From Streptomyces sp. NRRL F-2580 (GTDB lineage Bacteria; Actinomycetota; Actinomycetes; Streptomycetales; Streptomycetaceae): 64,000 nucleotides of DNA. The stretch lies in NCBI RefSeq assembly GCF_000720115.1, contig NZ_JOIR01000013.1:124001-188000 (forward strand), written 5' to 3'. The notes beneath the pieces were generated by a model. The model saw only the letters and a program-made list of their open reading frames with translations, did no database searches and was not told the DNA's origin. Position 1 is the first letter of the stretch; every line of letters starts with the position of its first letter. The position numbers and the translations under genes are program-made. This document shows, piece after piece, positions 17,781-26,751 of the stretch.

Positions 17781-17810
17781 CAAGCGCCGCCGACGCCGTC
17801 GGCTTCGCGG

Positions 17811-18209
17811 TCAGGGCTGGTCGTACCAAGAGAAGGCGGCGATCCGCCAGCCCTCCGGGGTCCGCACGAACTGGATGGTCTTGGTCCCGCCGCCCTCGAA
17901 GGGCTCGCCGTCCAGGATCCCGGACTTGTGGTACTCGCCGAACCGCGAGGCGATGTCGCCCGCGATCTCGGTCCGTTCCGAGGTCTCCCACTCGGAGAAC
18001 TCGGCCAGCCGGCCGCCGGAGAGCAACAGCAGGCGCGGCTCGATGAACTCGTCCACGGTGTAGGGCGTGAAGTCCGGGCCGGTCTTGACGATCGCTGCGC
18101 CCGGGAGCATCAGCCGGCGGATCCGTCCCACGTCGGCGGCCTGCCCGCCCCGGTTGTCGAAGGCGCCGAAGAACTCGGCGGTCACCACGTCTATCTCGGC
18201 CTTGGACAT
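17811..18209 (-). CDS. SnoaL-like/DUF4440 protein
   Basis: The 132-aa protein has the NTF2-like cone layout: a leading helix (EFFGAFDNRGGQAADV), ending in TIQFVRTPEGWRIAAFSWYDQP, where a Trp in the last strands is characteristic. Such proteins may be small enzymes or binding proteins; the ligand is unknown. It has no signal peptide. It sits between convergent and codirectional genes with unrelated functions. Confidence 0.75.
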   Translation of the reverse strand: MSKAEIDVVTAEFFGAFDNRGGQAADVGRIRRLMLPGAAIVKTGPDFTPYTVDEFIEPRLLLLSGGRLAEFSEWETSERTEIAGDIASRFGEYHKSGILDGEPFEGGGTKTIQFVRTPEGWRIAAFSWYDQP

Positions 18210-18296
18210 GGCGCGACAGTAACACCCGTACGGGCGGCGGGCGTCGCTCCGCTTCCGGGCGGCCGGCTGGGGGAGGCCGCGTCCGTCCGCGTGCGG

Positions 18297-19088
18297 TCAG
18301 GCCGCGAGCGCCGTGGTGATCACCAGGGGCGGCCTCGCCCGCTCCGCCGACCACGGGCGGCCGGCCGCGAGGTCCGGGTCGGCGACGGTGAGGGCCTCGT
18401 CCACGGTGGGCCGGTGCTGGACGACGTCCCGGAAGCCGGCGCGCTCCAGCAGGGCCGGGAAGTAGCCGACGGGCCACGCGTGGTTGCGCATCTCCTGCCA
18501 GGTTCCGTCGGTGCGCAGCAGCCGTACCGTCAGCTCGTCGCCGGGCCCGTACACCTCGTCCGGTTCGCCGACCCGCAGCGAGGCGTACTCGGTGCCGTTG
18601 CAGCCGGGGTCGGTGGTCAGCAGCACGAACAGGGCGTCGGGCCGCAGCAGTCGGCGGATCTCGGTGAACACACCGAGCACCGCGTCCTCGGTCGGCAATG
18701 ACGCGAGCACGTGGTTGCACATGACCGCGTCCGCGCAGCCGTCGTCGAGGCCGGTCACCCGGCCGTCCTCCACGAGGTGGTACTCCGCCACCGCGGTCGC
18801 CGAGGCGCGGGCGAGCGCCAGCATCTCCGGGGAGGTGTCCACCCCGAGGACCCGCGCCCCCAGCTGCCGGGCCGCGTGGTCGGCCACCCTGCCCGGTCCG
18901 CATCCGTAGTCCACCAGGACCGCCCCGGGTCCGATCCGGCGGGACAGGGCCCGGAAGACGAACGGGTACCCGAGCAGCCAGTCCGTGGCCGCCTCCACCG
19001 CCGCGAATGCCCGCGCGCCGTCACGCCCGGACCAGGCGGCGCCGTCCGCGGCGCCGCCGTGCCGGGGTCCCTCCGACCAGTCGCTCAC
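18297..19088 (-). CDS. Class I SAM-dependent methyltransferase
   Basis: The 263-aa enzyme shows motif I VDYGCGPGRVADHAA near residue 58, the acidic strand-2 end GVDTSPEM, then DAVMCNHVLASL and RRLLRPDALFVLLTTD. It is a small-molecule methyltransferase; the substrate is unknown. GTG 19088 gives a family-like N-terminus (SDWSEGPRHGG); the longer upstream frame has no support. Confidence 0.8.
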   Translation of the reverse strand: MSDWSEGPRHGGAADGAAWSGRDGARAFAAVEAATDWLLGYPFVFRALSRRIGPGAVLVDYGCGPGRVADHAARQLGARVLGVDTSPEMLALARASATAVAEYHLVEDGRVTGLDDGCADAVMCNHVLASLPTEDAVLGVFTEIRRLLRPDALFVLLTTDPGCNGTEYASLRVGEPDEVYGPGDELTVRLLRTDGTWQEMRNHAWPVGYFPALLERAGFRDVVQHRPTVDEALTVADPDLAAGRPWSAERARPPLVITTALAA

Positions 19089-19226
19089 AGCCCCACTATC
19101 GACCCATCGCCACCACTCGGCACGGTTACGACACGACGTCCCGGCCTGTCGCCTCCCCCGCCTCCGGCCTCCGCCTTCGCGCCGAAACGGCTTCGGGCCG
19201 GCCGGCCCCGTGACAGCATCCTCCCC

Positions 19227-19674
19227 ATGAGCCGGGACGACAGCGACGAGGCGTACGTGGTCGGCCTGTGCCACCAGGTCCTGGGCGCCACGGCCCTCGC
19301 ACAGCACAGGTTCGACTGGCTGCTGGGCGATCCCGGGGCGGGAGGCCGGCGGGCCAGGCTGCCGGTCGACGCCTACTGGCCCGGCCACCGGCTGGTGCTG
19401 GAGTACCGGGAGCGCCAGCACGAGGAGCCGACACCCTTCTTTCGACAAGCCCCACAGGATGACGGTCAGCGGAGTCCACCGCGGCGAGCAGCGGGCCCGC
19501 TATGACGGCTACCGCGACACGCAGATCCCGGCCCGCGGCCTGCGGCTCGTGGTCGTCCGCCCGTCCGACCTCGCGGCCGACGGCCGGGGGCGACTGCGTC
19601 GTGTTCCGGAGAGCGACGTGGAGACCCTCCGCGGGCTGCTCGTCGGGGTGGCGGAGCGGGACGCTAGAGGGTGA
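19227..19674 (+). pseudogene. Conserved hypothetical gene with a single frameshift
   Basis: The frame from ATG 19227 is good to about residue 73 (VLEYRERQHEEPTPF). Coding then moves to the next frame, continuing FDKPHRMTVSGVHRGEQRARYDG and ending at 19674. Removing one T from TTCTTT near 19440 restores one frame of about 148 codons. The reconstructed protein belongs to a Streptomyces family of unknown function that I recognise only as conserved. It overlaps the convergent GNAT gene by 11 nt. Confidence 0.75.
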
Positions 19675-20188
19675 TCCAGTAGCGCCGCTTGGGGCCGATG
19701 AGGGTTTCTCGGACGTCTTCCAGTACGCCGCCGTTGGACTCGATCGTGCGGATCGACGCCTCGTTGCCGGGGTCGCAGGTCAGCAGGACCCGGTCCATCC
19801 CCAGCAGGCGGGCCTCGTGCCGGACGGCGCCCAGGGCCCAGGTGGCCAGTCCGCGGCGGCGGGCCGAGGGCCGGACGCTGTAGCCGATGTGGCCGCCCGC
19901 GTCGAGCAGGAAGCCGTTCAGGTAGTGCCGCAGGTCTATCGCGCCGAGATAGGTGTCGTCCTCGGCGATCCACCAGTACGTGGCGTGCACGCGGCCGTGC
20001 TCGACGGGCGCCGTACGGTCGCCGTACCGGTGCAGCCGGTCCACCCAGGCCGCGAAGCCCTCCGGGCTGTCCACGTCGTCGTCGGAGCCGAGTCCGGCGC
20101 CGTCCAGGTGGGCGTCGGGGCCCGCTTCCCGCTGGGCTGCGAGCCAGGAGCTGTGCAGGCGGGGGGTGGGGCTGATGAGCTCTGGCAT
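19664..20188 (-). CDS. GNAT-family N-acetyltransferase
   Basis: The 174-aa protein shows the GNAT acetyl-CoA pocket (GYSVRPSARRRGLATWAL, residues about 103-120) followed by a DPGNEASIRTIESNGG motif typical of RimJ/RimL-like and small-molecule acetyltransferases. The ligand is unknown. It starts at ATG 20188 and is probably transcribed alone. Confidence 0.85.
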   Translation of the reverse strand: MPELISPTPRLHSSWLAAQREAGPDAHLDGAGLGSDDDVDSPEGFAAWVDRLHRYGDRTAPVEHGRVHATYWWIAEDDTYLGAIDLRHYLNGFLLDAGGHIGYSVRPSARRRGLATWALGAVRHEARLLGMDRVLLTCDPGNEASIRTIESNGGVLEDVRETLIGPKRRYWITL

Positions 20189-20246
20189 ACCTCGGACCCT
20201 AACAGTCGGATCATCCGACCCGGTCCCGCGGCGCCGGGCGCGGACC

Positions 20247-21527
20247 TCAGCCGGACGTGGGTGCGGGCGGCCTCGAAGCAGGTGACGCGGGTGCCGAGGC
20301 CGAGGGCTTGGGGGCCGACGGCTTGTGCCCGGGGTAGACGTGGTCCGGGGTCACGATGCTTGTGATCGCCTCGCCGAAGAGGGTGCTGGGCTCCTGGCCG
20401 TCGTGCAGGACGTCGGTGTTGAGGATGACGACCAGGGTCGCCTGCTCCTGCGGCAGGAAGACGCCCAGGCTCTCGTAGCCCGGGAGCGAGCCGTTGTGAC
20501 CGATCCAGCCCTGGACGTTGAACAGGCCCAGCCCGTAGCCGGCGCCTGGGATGCCGACCGAGGTGGTCTTCAGGCGCTGGGCCTGTGTCTCGGGCGTCAG
20601 CAGCGTGCCCGTGGCGAGGGTCCGCGCCCAGCTGCGCAGGTTCTGGAGGTCGGAGATCATGGCGCCGGCGGCCCAGGCCCAGGACGGGTTCCAGCCGGCG
20701 GCGTCCTCGATCTTGCCGGAGGCCGTCTGGTCCGTGTAGCCCTGCGCGTGCGGTGCGGGGAACTCCGCGCCCGTCGGGAACAGCGTGCGGCCCAGTTTGG
20801 CCGGCGCCACCACGTCCCGGTTGATGACGTCCTTGAGCGGCCGGCCGGTGACCTTCTCGATCACCAGGCCGAGCAGGATCAGGTTGGTGTTGGAGTACTC
20901 GAACTTCGCGTTCGGCTCGAACTGCACCGGGTGCTTGAAGGAGTAGTCGAGCAACTCCTGCGGCGTGAAGGGACGATCGGGGTCGGTGGTGAACGCCTTG
21001 TCGAAGTCCGCGTCCTCGCTGTAGTTGAAGAGCCCGCTGCGCATGCCGGCCAGCTCGCGCAGGGTGACGCGGTCCCCGTTCGGAACGCCGGCGATGTAGT
21101 CGCCGATCGGGTCGTCCAAGCCGACCTTGCCCTGGTCGACCAGCTGGAGGACGGCGGTGACCGTGAACGTCTTGGTCTGGCTGCCGATGCGGGTGTTGAA
21201 GTCGGTCCGCATGGGCGCGCCGGTCGTCTTGTCGGCCACGCCGAAGGCCCTCACGTAGCTGCCCTTGCCGGGTGCCCACAACCCCACGATCACGCCCGGC
21301 ACCCGGGCCTCGCGCATGACCTGGCGCACGGCGGCGTCGAGTCGGGCCGCGACGGCGGGGGTGAGCTCCGGGAAGCCGTCCTCGCCGTCCGGGGTGGGGG
21401 CCGCGGGGGCGGACCGCACCGCGGCGGGCGTCCCGTACGCGGAGCCCGCGACGGCCGGGGCGACGAGCAGGGCCGCCGCGACGGCGGCCACGCGGGCCCG
21501 GCGGAACCGTAGGTGCGTCGGACTCAC
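20247..21527 (-). CDS. Secreted serine hydrolase (DD-peptidase/class C beta-lactamase fold)
   Basis: A signal peptide (hydrophobic core near residues 12-30) precedes a serine beta-lactamase-like domain resembling the Streptomyces R61 DD-carboxypeptidase. The catalytic motif SxxK is SQTK (IGSQTKTFT), the second motif is YSN (KFEYSNTN) and the third is HNG (IGHNGSLPGY, in place of HTG). It likely acts on peptidoglycan peptides or small esters outside the cell. Two GTG codons are adjacent (21530 and 21527); the second has better spacing to AGGAGG. The C-terminus is Pro/Ala/Ser-rich. Confidence 0.85.
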   Translation of the reverse strand: MSPTHLRFRRARVAAVAAALLVAPAVAGSAYGTPAAVRSAPAAPTPDGEDGFPELTPAVAARLDAAVRQVMREARVPGVIVGLWAPGKGSYVRAFGVADKTTGAPMRTDFNTRIGSQTKTFTVTAVLQLVDQGKVGLDDPIGDYIAGVPNGDRVTLRELAGMRSGLFNYSEDADFDKAFTTDPDRPFTPQELLDYSFKHPVQFEPNAKFEYSNTNLILLGLVIEKVTGRPLKDVINRDVVAPAKLGRTLFPTGAEFPAPHAQGYTDQTASGKIEDAAGWNPSWAWAAGAMISDLQNLRSWARTLATGTLLTPETQAQRLKTTSVGIPGAGYGLGLFNVQGWIGHNGSLPGYESLGVFLPQEQATLVVILNTDVLHDGQEPSTLFGEAITSIVTPDHVYPGHKPSAPKPSASAPASPASRPPAPTSG

Positions 21528-21626
21528 CACGGGCCTCCTGCCGTACGGGGTTCAGGGCGGGACGATCACGATCAGCGTAAGGTCGCGCCGGCCGGGCCGC
21601 GAGGCGAGCGGTCGGCTGCGAGAGGG

Positions 21627-23714
21627 TTACGGCAGGGACCTCGCGCGGGCGATGACCAGGGCGACGTCGTCGTGGTCGTCCGGCCGGCGCAGGGAGTCCA
21701 GGAGCCGGTCGCAGGTCTCCTCCAGCGGGCGCCCGGTGTCGGCGAGCAGGGCCAGCAGCAGGTCGAGGCGTTCGTCGATGGGCTGGTCCCGGGTCTCGAC
21801 GAGGCCGTCGGTGTAGAGGACGAGTTGGTCGCCGGGCTCCATGGCGACGGTGGTGGCCTCGAACGGGATGCCGCCCACGCCGAGCGGTGCGCCGGTGGGC
21901 AGGTCGAGGAGTTCGGGGGTGCGGCCGGACCGGATGAGGACGGGCGGCAGGTGTCCGGCGACGGCGACCCGGCACTGGGCCCGGTGCGGGTCGTAGACGA
22001 CGTAGACGCAGGTGGCGATGGTCTCTTCGAGGGCGGCGGTGGTGCGGTCGAGCTGCTGGAGCACCTGGGTCGGGTCGAGGGCGAGTTCGGCGAGGGTGCG
22101 GGTCGCGGTCCGCAGTTGTCCCATGCTGGCGGCGGCGTTGATCCCGCTGCCCATGACGTCGCCGATGACGAGGACGGTGGTGTCGTCCGGGCCCGCGATG
22201 GCGTCGAACCAGTCGCCCCCGATCTCGCTGCTGGCCGCGGCGGGCCGGTACCGGGAGGCCACTTCCAGCCCGGGCGTGGGCGGCGGGTGGTGCGGGAGGA
22301 GGTGGTGCTGGAGGGCGAGGGCGGTGTGGTGCGCATTGCGGTACCAGCGGGCGTTGTCGATGCAGACGGCGGCGCGGGCGGCCAGTTCCCCGGCCAGCAC
22401 GATGTCGTCGTCGTTGAAGGGCAGCGGGTTGCGGGTGCGTTTGAGGTCGAGGGCGCCGAGGACCTCGCCGCGGGCGATCAGGGGCACGGCCAGGTACGAG
22501 CGCAGGCCGGCGCGGGTCAGGAGCGAGGCGGCGGTGCTGTCGCGGGCGATGCGCGAGATGTCGTGGGCGTGGACGTGGGCCACCAGGACCGGGTGTCCGG
22601 TCGTCACGGACTGGGTGACCAGCCGGTCCGCGGCGTAGGCGGCGATGTCCCCGGGCGGGTCCGCGGCGCGGACGGCCTCGCTGGGGAAGGCGGAGGCGAC
22701 GGCCAGGGCACGGAACACGGCGGGCTCGTGTGCGGACGACCGCAGGGTCGGCCGGCCTTCGAGTACGGAGTCGAGGATGTCGACGGCGGCGATGTCGGCG
22801 AGCTCCGGGACGACGACGTCGGCGAGCTCGCGGGCGGTCTGGTCCAGGTCGAGGGTGGTGCCGATGCGGACGGTGGCGTCCGCGATCAGGGCGAGGCGCC
22901 GGCGGCTGCGGGCGATCTCGATGGCCGCCTGGTGACTCTGGGTGACGTCGACCACGGAGGTGGCCAGTCCGAGGACGCGTCCGGTGGCGTCCTCCAGCCG
23001 GTAGTACGACACCGACCAGGCGTGCTCGGTGCGCTCCCCGACGTGGGTGCGGCCGGCCGTGAACTGTTCGAGCAGCGGCGTACCGGTGGCCAGGACCTGG
23101 CGCATGGCGGATTCGGCGGCCTCGGTGTCGTCCAGGAAGGAGAGGGCCTCGCGGACGCTCCGGCCGATGTGCTGGGCGGCGGGCAGCCCGTTGATCCGTT
23201 CCAGCGTCGGGTTGACCAGCACGTACCGCAGTTCCGTGTCCAGAACGGCGAGACCGATCGGGGACTGGGCCACCAGACGCGCGGAGAGCGCGAGGTCCCG
23301 CTCCAGCTGCCGCAGCCGCGTGCGGTCGGTCGCGATGCCGAGGGCGTACAGGTCCCCGTGCTCGTCGAGCAGCCGCATGTTGCGGAATTCCACCAGGCGG
23401 GTGCCGCCGTCCTTGTGGCGTACCGGGAAGGCGCCCGCCCAGTCCCCCGCGCCGCCCATGACCCGCGCGAAGAGCTCGGTGACCAGCCCCACGTGCTCCT
23501 CGGAGGCCAGCAGCCCGGCCGCGGGACGGCCGAGCGCCTCCTGGGCCGACCAGCCGAACAGCTGCTCGGCCTGGGGGCTCCACAGTGCGATCCGTCCCCG
23601 GGCGTCGAGGACGACCGCAGCGACGTTCAGGACGTCGAGCAGCCCGCTGGGCGGGGCGAGCCCGGGCGCGATACGCCCGGTCCCACCGGCTCCCGACCCG
23701 TCGATCGAACCCAT
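21627..23714 (-). CDS. PAS-PAS-GAF-PP2C (SpoIIE-type) serine phosphatase
   Basis: The 695-aa cytoplasmic sensor phosphatase has a first PAS domain near residues 20-140 (WSPQAEQLFGWSAQEALG), a second near 150-265 (SPIGLAVLDTELRYVLVNP), a GAF domain near 290-450, and a C-terminal PP2C/SpoIIE domain. The phosphatase metal-binding residues are in SSEIGGDWFDAI and LVIGDVMGSG, with YTDGLVE further on. Such proteins dephosphorylate anti-anti-sigma factors in partner-switching pathways; no kinase domain is fused. The ATG at 23714 follows GGAAGGGAG at good spacing, whereas the longer frame has no support. Confidence 0.9.
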   Translation of the reverse strand: MGSIDGSGAGGTGRIAPGLAPPSGLLDVLNVAAVVLDARGRIALWSPQAEQLFGWSAQEALGRPAAGLLASEEHVGLVTELFARVMGGAGDWAGAFPVRHKDGGTRLVEFRNMRLLDEHGDLYALGIATDRTRLRQLERDLALSARLVAQSPIGLAVLDTELRYVLVNPTLERINGLPAAQHIGRSVREALSFLDDTEAAESAMRQVLATGTPLLEQFTAGRTHVGERTEHAWSVSYYRLEDATGRVLGLATSVVDVTQSHQAAIEIARSRRRLALIADATVRIGTTLDLDQTARELADVVVPELADIAAVDILDSVLEGRPTLRSSAHEPAVFRALAVASAFPSEAVRAADPPGDIAAYAADRLVTQSVTTGHPVLVAHVHAHDISRIARDSTAASLLTRAGLRSYLAVPLIARGEVLGALDLKRTRNPLPFNDDDIVLAGELAARAAVCIDNARWYRNAHHTALALQHHLLPHHPPPTPGLEVASRYRPAAASSEIGGDWFDAIAGPDDTTVLVIGDVMGSGINAAASMGQLRTATRTLAELALDPTQVLQQLDRTTAALEETIATCVYVVYDPHRAQCRVAVAGHLPPVLIRSGRTPELLDLPTGAPLGVGGIPFEATTVAMEPGDQLVLYTDGLVETRDQPIDERLDLLLALLADTGRPLEETCDRLLDSLRRPDDHDDVALVIARARSLP

Positions 23715-23960
23715 CGGGGACGCTCCCTTCCGGCATCTCCGGCCCCGCCCCCACCCGCCCAGCGGCGGCCCGGGGCGCACGGCTACCTCTCATCGTGCCC
23801 CGGAACCCGCCCGGCAGCGTCCGGAGCGCCCGGAGCGGCTCGGAGCACCCGCCCGCCCGGCCGGGCGGTGGTCACCGGCCCGGACCGGTTCACTCAGCGC
23901 GCGCATCTGCGAATCGGGCGCGGCCCGACCGGCGGCGCCGGGACCACGTAGGCTCGGCGG

Positions 23961-24581
23961 ATGGCGAAATACTTCGACGTGCACCCCGAGAATCCTCAGC
24001 GTCGCACGATCGGCAACGTGGCCGACATCATCCGCTCCGGCGCGCTCGTCGCGTACCCGACAGACTCCTGCTTCGCGCTGGGTTGCCAGCTGGGCAACCG
24101 TGACGGCATCAGCCGGATCAGGTCGATCCGCAACCTGGACGACCGTCACCACTTCACCCTGGTGTGCCAGAACTTCGCGCAGATGGGCCGGTTCGTCCAG
24201 ATCGACAACGACGTGTTCCGCGCGATCAAGGCGGCCACACCCGGCAGTTACACCTTCATCCTCCCGGCGACGTCGGAAGTGCCGCGCCAACTGCTGCACC
24301 CGAAGAAGAAGACGGTCGGGGTCCGGATTCCCGACCACGTCGTCACGCAGGCCCTGCTCGACGAGCTCGGCGAGCCGCTGCTCTCCAGCACGCTGCTGCT
24401 GCCCGACGAGGACGAGCCCATGACGCAGGGCTGGGAGATCAAGGAGCGGCTCGACCACGAGGTGGACGCCGTGCTGGACTCCGGCGACTGCGGCACGGAG
24501 CCGACCACGGTCATCGACTTCTCCGGCGGCGAGGCCGAGATCGTACGCCGGGGCGCGGGCGACACCTCGCGGTTCGAGTAG
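23961..24581 (+). CDS. YciO/YrdC/Sua5-family protein
   Basis: The 206-aa protein belongs to the Sua5/YrdC superfamily, whose core members make threonylcarbamoyl-adenylate for tRNA t6A. GALVAYPTDSCFALGC near residue 30 is the nucleotide-binding start, and KKKTVGVRIPDH near 115 matches the KR.x.S/T..R region. It is closer to the YciO branch, whose role is uncertain, so a direct t6A function should not be assumed. It stands alone. Confidence 0.85.
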   Translation: MAKYFDVHPENPQRRTIGNVADIIRSGALVAYPTDSCFALGCQLGNRDGISRIRSIRNLDDRHHFTLVCQNFAQMGRFVQIDNDVFRAIKAATPGSYTFILPATSEVPRQLLHPKKKTVGVRIPDHVVTQALLDELGEPLLSSTLLLPDEDEPMTQGWEIKERLDHEVDAVLDSGDCGTEPTTVIDFSGGEAEIVRRGAGDTSRFE

Positions 24582-24603
24582 TCGCGCCGGGCCCGGCCGC
24601 CGG

Positions 24604-26745
24604 TCACGGGGAAGGGCGTACGTCCGGGTAGAGGCCCAGGTACCGGTACGCGCCGGATTCGGCCCGGTAGAGGTGGGCGATGCGGTCTCCGGTGAGGACG
24701 TGGGTGCCCGTGTCGAAGGCCAGTGGCTTGGCCAGCCCCTGGTGGGTCGTGCGGAAGATCCGCCGGGTCAGGCCCGCGCGGCCCCGCCCCTCCTCCTCCA
24801 GGCCGGTCAGGGCCGCGGCCAGCAGGCCCACGGCGTCGTACGCCTCGGTGGCCCAGCGGGCGGGCGGCTCCCCGTGCGCCGCGCGGTGGGCGGCGACGAA
24901 CTCGGCGGCGGCGGGGACGGCCGACGGGTCGGTGAAGAGGGCGCTGAACACCCAGCCCTCGGCGGCCGGCCCGGCGTCCGTGAGGAAGGCCGGTTCCATG
25001 ACGTGCTGGAGGGCGACGCGCGGGCCCGGGAATCCGGCATCGGCCAGGGCCCGGGCCAGCCGGGCCGCGCGCTGCGGTGAGGTGCCGGCGTAGACGACGG
25101 CCTCGGCCCGGGCCTCGGTCAGGGCGCGGACCACGCCCGCGAAGTCGGAGCCGCCGACCGGGATGCGGTGGACGGTGAGCGTGCCCATCGAGGGCGGGCT
25201 CTGCTGCAGGGTGCGGATGAGCGGCCAGGTGGGTTCGCCGCCTTCGACGTCCTCGACCAGGCCCGTGCGCCGGACGGGCTTCACCCGGGTGAGGTAGTCG
25301 ATCACCGGGAAGGCGAACCGGTCCCCCGCCGGGCGGGTGGCGCACAGGGTCCGCCACGGCGACTGGGCGGTCTCCGCGCTGTCGACCGCCACCAGCACCA
25401 GGGCGAGATCGGCCGCCGCGCAGGCGGCGGCCAGCTCGGGCACGGCCGCGTCCCAGGTGGGTCCGGTGAGCGCGGCGACGGCGGGGTCGGCGACGAGTTC
25501 CTTGACCACCTGCGCGGCGCGCGCCGGGTCCCCGCCGTCGTCGGCGACGCGCAGGGCCAGCAGGAACGCGGCGTTCTTGCGGCCGTTGTGCCGCTCCACG
25601 GCCAGTCTCATGCCACGCTCGTGGGCCTGGCCGACGGCGCGGCCGGGACCGGTCAGGTCGGCCTGGAGGGCGAGGGTGAGGGTGGCCAGGTCGCGGGACG
25701 GCGGTGGTGTCTTGCCGCGGGCCCGCCTGCGGCTGGCGAACCAGGCGGTCGGTGCGCCGACGGCGGCCAGGCCCGCGCCGGCCGCGAGCAGCCGCCTGCG
25801 CGTGAGGGCCCGTACCGGCGTCTGCGGCGCGTCGATCCGGGTCGGTTCCGGGGCGGGGAGGTCCAGGGCCCTGGTGGAGCGTTCGGCGATGAGCCGGGGC
25901 AGTGGGGGCGGCAGCCAGTCCTCGGCGTCCGCCCCGGACGGGTCGTCGCCGAGTGCGGCGCTCAGCCGGGCCGGGGTCGGCCGGGCGGCCGGGTCCTTCG
26001 CCAGGCAGGCCAGCACCGGTTCGAGCAACTCCGCGGGAAGACCGGTGAGTTCGGGCTCGTCGTGGACCGTACGGTAGACCACCGCGGCCGCGTGCCCGCC
26101 GCCGAAGGGGCCGTGACCTGTCGCCGCGTACGCCAGGACGCAGCCGAGGGAGAACACGTCGCTCGCGGCGCCCGCCGCAGGGCCGCCCGCGCGGGCCTGT
26201 TCCGGGGCCAGGTAGCCGGGCGTGCCGATGACGGCGTCCACGGCCGTCAGCGTGGCGGCCCCTTCGGCGCGCGCGATCCCGAAGTCGATCAGCCGGGGCC
26301 CGTCCGGGGCGAGGAGGATGTTGCCCGGTTTGACGTCGCGGTGGACCAGCCCGGCTGCGTGCACCTGCGCGAGCGCCTCGGCGAGCCGCGCGCCGAGGGT
26401 CCGTACGGCACGGGCGGGCAGGGGGCCGTACGCCGCCACCGCCTCGGACAGGGCGGGGCCGGGGACGAACGGGGTGGCCAGCCACGGCTCGCGCGCCTCC
26501 GGGTCCGCGGCGATCACCGGGACCACCCAGCGCCCGGTCAGCTGCCCGGCGGCCTCCACCTCGCGTCGGAAGCGGAGGCGGAAGTCCGGGTTGGAGGCGT
26601 GGTCGGCGCGGATGACCTTGACGGCCACCAGGGTGCCCTTGGTGGAGCGGGCGAGGTACACCGTGCCCATGCCGCCCGAACCGAGGCGTCCCAGCAGCCG
26701 GTTGCCGCCGATCGCGGCCGGATCGGCCGGGGTGAGGGGGCGCAT
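24604..26745 (-). CDS. Receptor Ser/Thr kinase with ABC-type ligand-binding ectodomain
   Basis: The 713-aa fusion has a Hanks-type kinase at residues 15-265: glycine loop LGSGGMGTVYLA, lysine in VAVKVI, HRDVKPGN, DFG as IDFGIA, then APEQ. A Pro-rich juxtamembrane region and one membrane helix (LLAAGAGLAAVGAPTAWF near 315-335) follow. The C-terminal 370 residues are a periplasmic-binding-protein fold of the Leu/Ile/Val type (Peripla_BP_6), presumably outside the cell. It probably phosphorylates intracellular targets after binding an extracellular amino-acid-like ligand. It is a paralogue of the next gene and lies 6 nt downstream of it. Confidence 0.9.
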   Translation of the reverse strand: MRPLTPADPAAIGGNRLLGRLGSGGMGTVYLARSTKGTLVAVKVIRADHASNPDFRLRFRREVEAAGQLTGRWVVPVIAADPEAREPWLATPFVPGPALSEAVAAYGPLPARAVRTLGARLAEALAQVHAAGLVHRDVKPGNILLAPDGPRLIDFGIARAEGAATLTAVDAVIGTPGYLAPEQARAGGPAAGAASDVFSLGCVLAYAATGHGPFGGGHAAAVVYRTVHDEPELTGLPAELLEPVLACLAKDPAARPTPARLSAALGDDPSGADAEDWLPPPLPRLIAERSTRALDLPAPEPTRIDAPQTPVRALTRRRLLAAGAGLAAVGAPTAWFASRRRARGKTPPPSRDLATLTLALQADLTGPGRAVGQAHERGMRLAVERHNGRKNAAFLLALRVADDGGDPARAAQVVKELVADPAVAALTGPTWDAAVPELAAACAAADLALVLVAVDSAETAQSPWRTLCATRPAGDRFAFPVIDYLTRVKPVRRTGLVEDVEGGEPTWPLIRTLQQSPPSMGTLTVHRIPVGGSDFAGVVRALTEARAEAVVYAGTSPQRAARLARALADAGFPGPRVALQHVMEPAFLTDAGPAAEGWVFSALFTDPSAVPAAAEFVAAHRAAHGEPPARWATEAYDAVGLLAAALTGLEEEGRGRAGLTRRIFRTTHQGLAKPLAFDTGTHVLTGDRIAHLYRAESGAYRYLGLYPDVRPSP

Positions 26746-26751
26746 CCCCGG

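Noticed and set aside
19936..23793. 1285-aa minus-strand frame
   Set aside because: It is Arg/Pro/Gly-rich and reads the phosphatase and hydrolase genes in the wrong frame.
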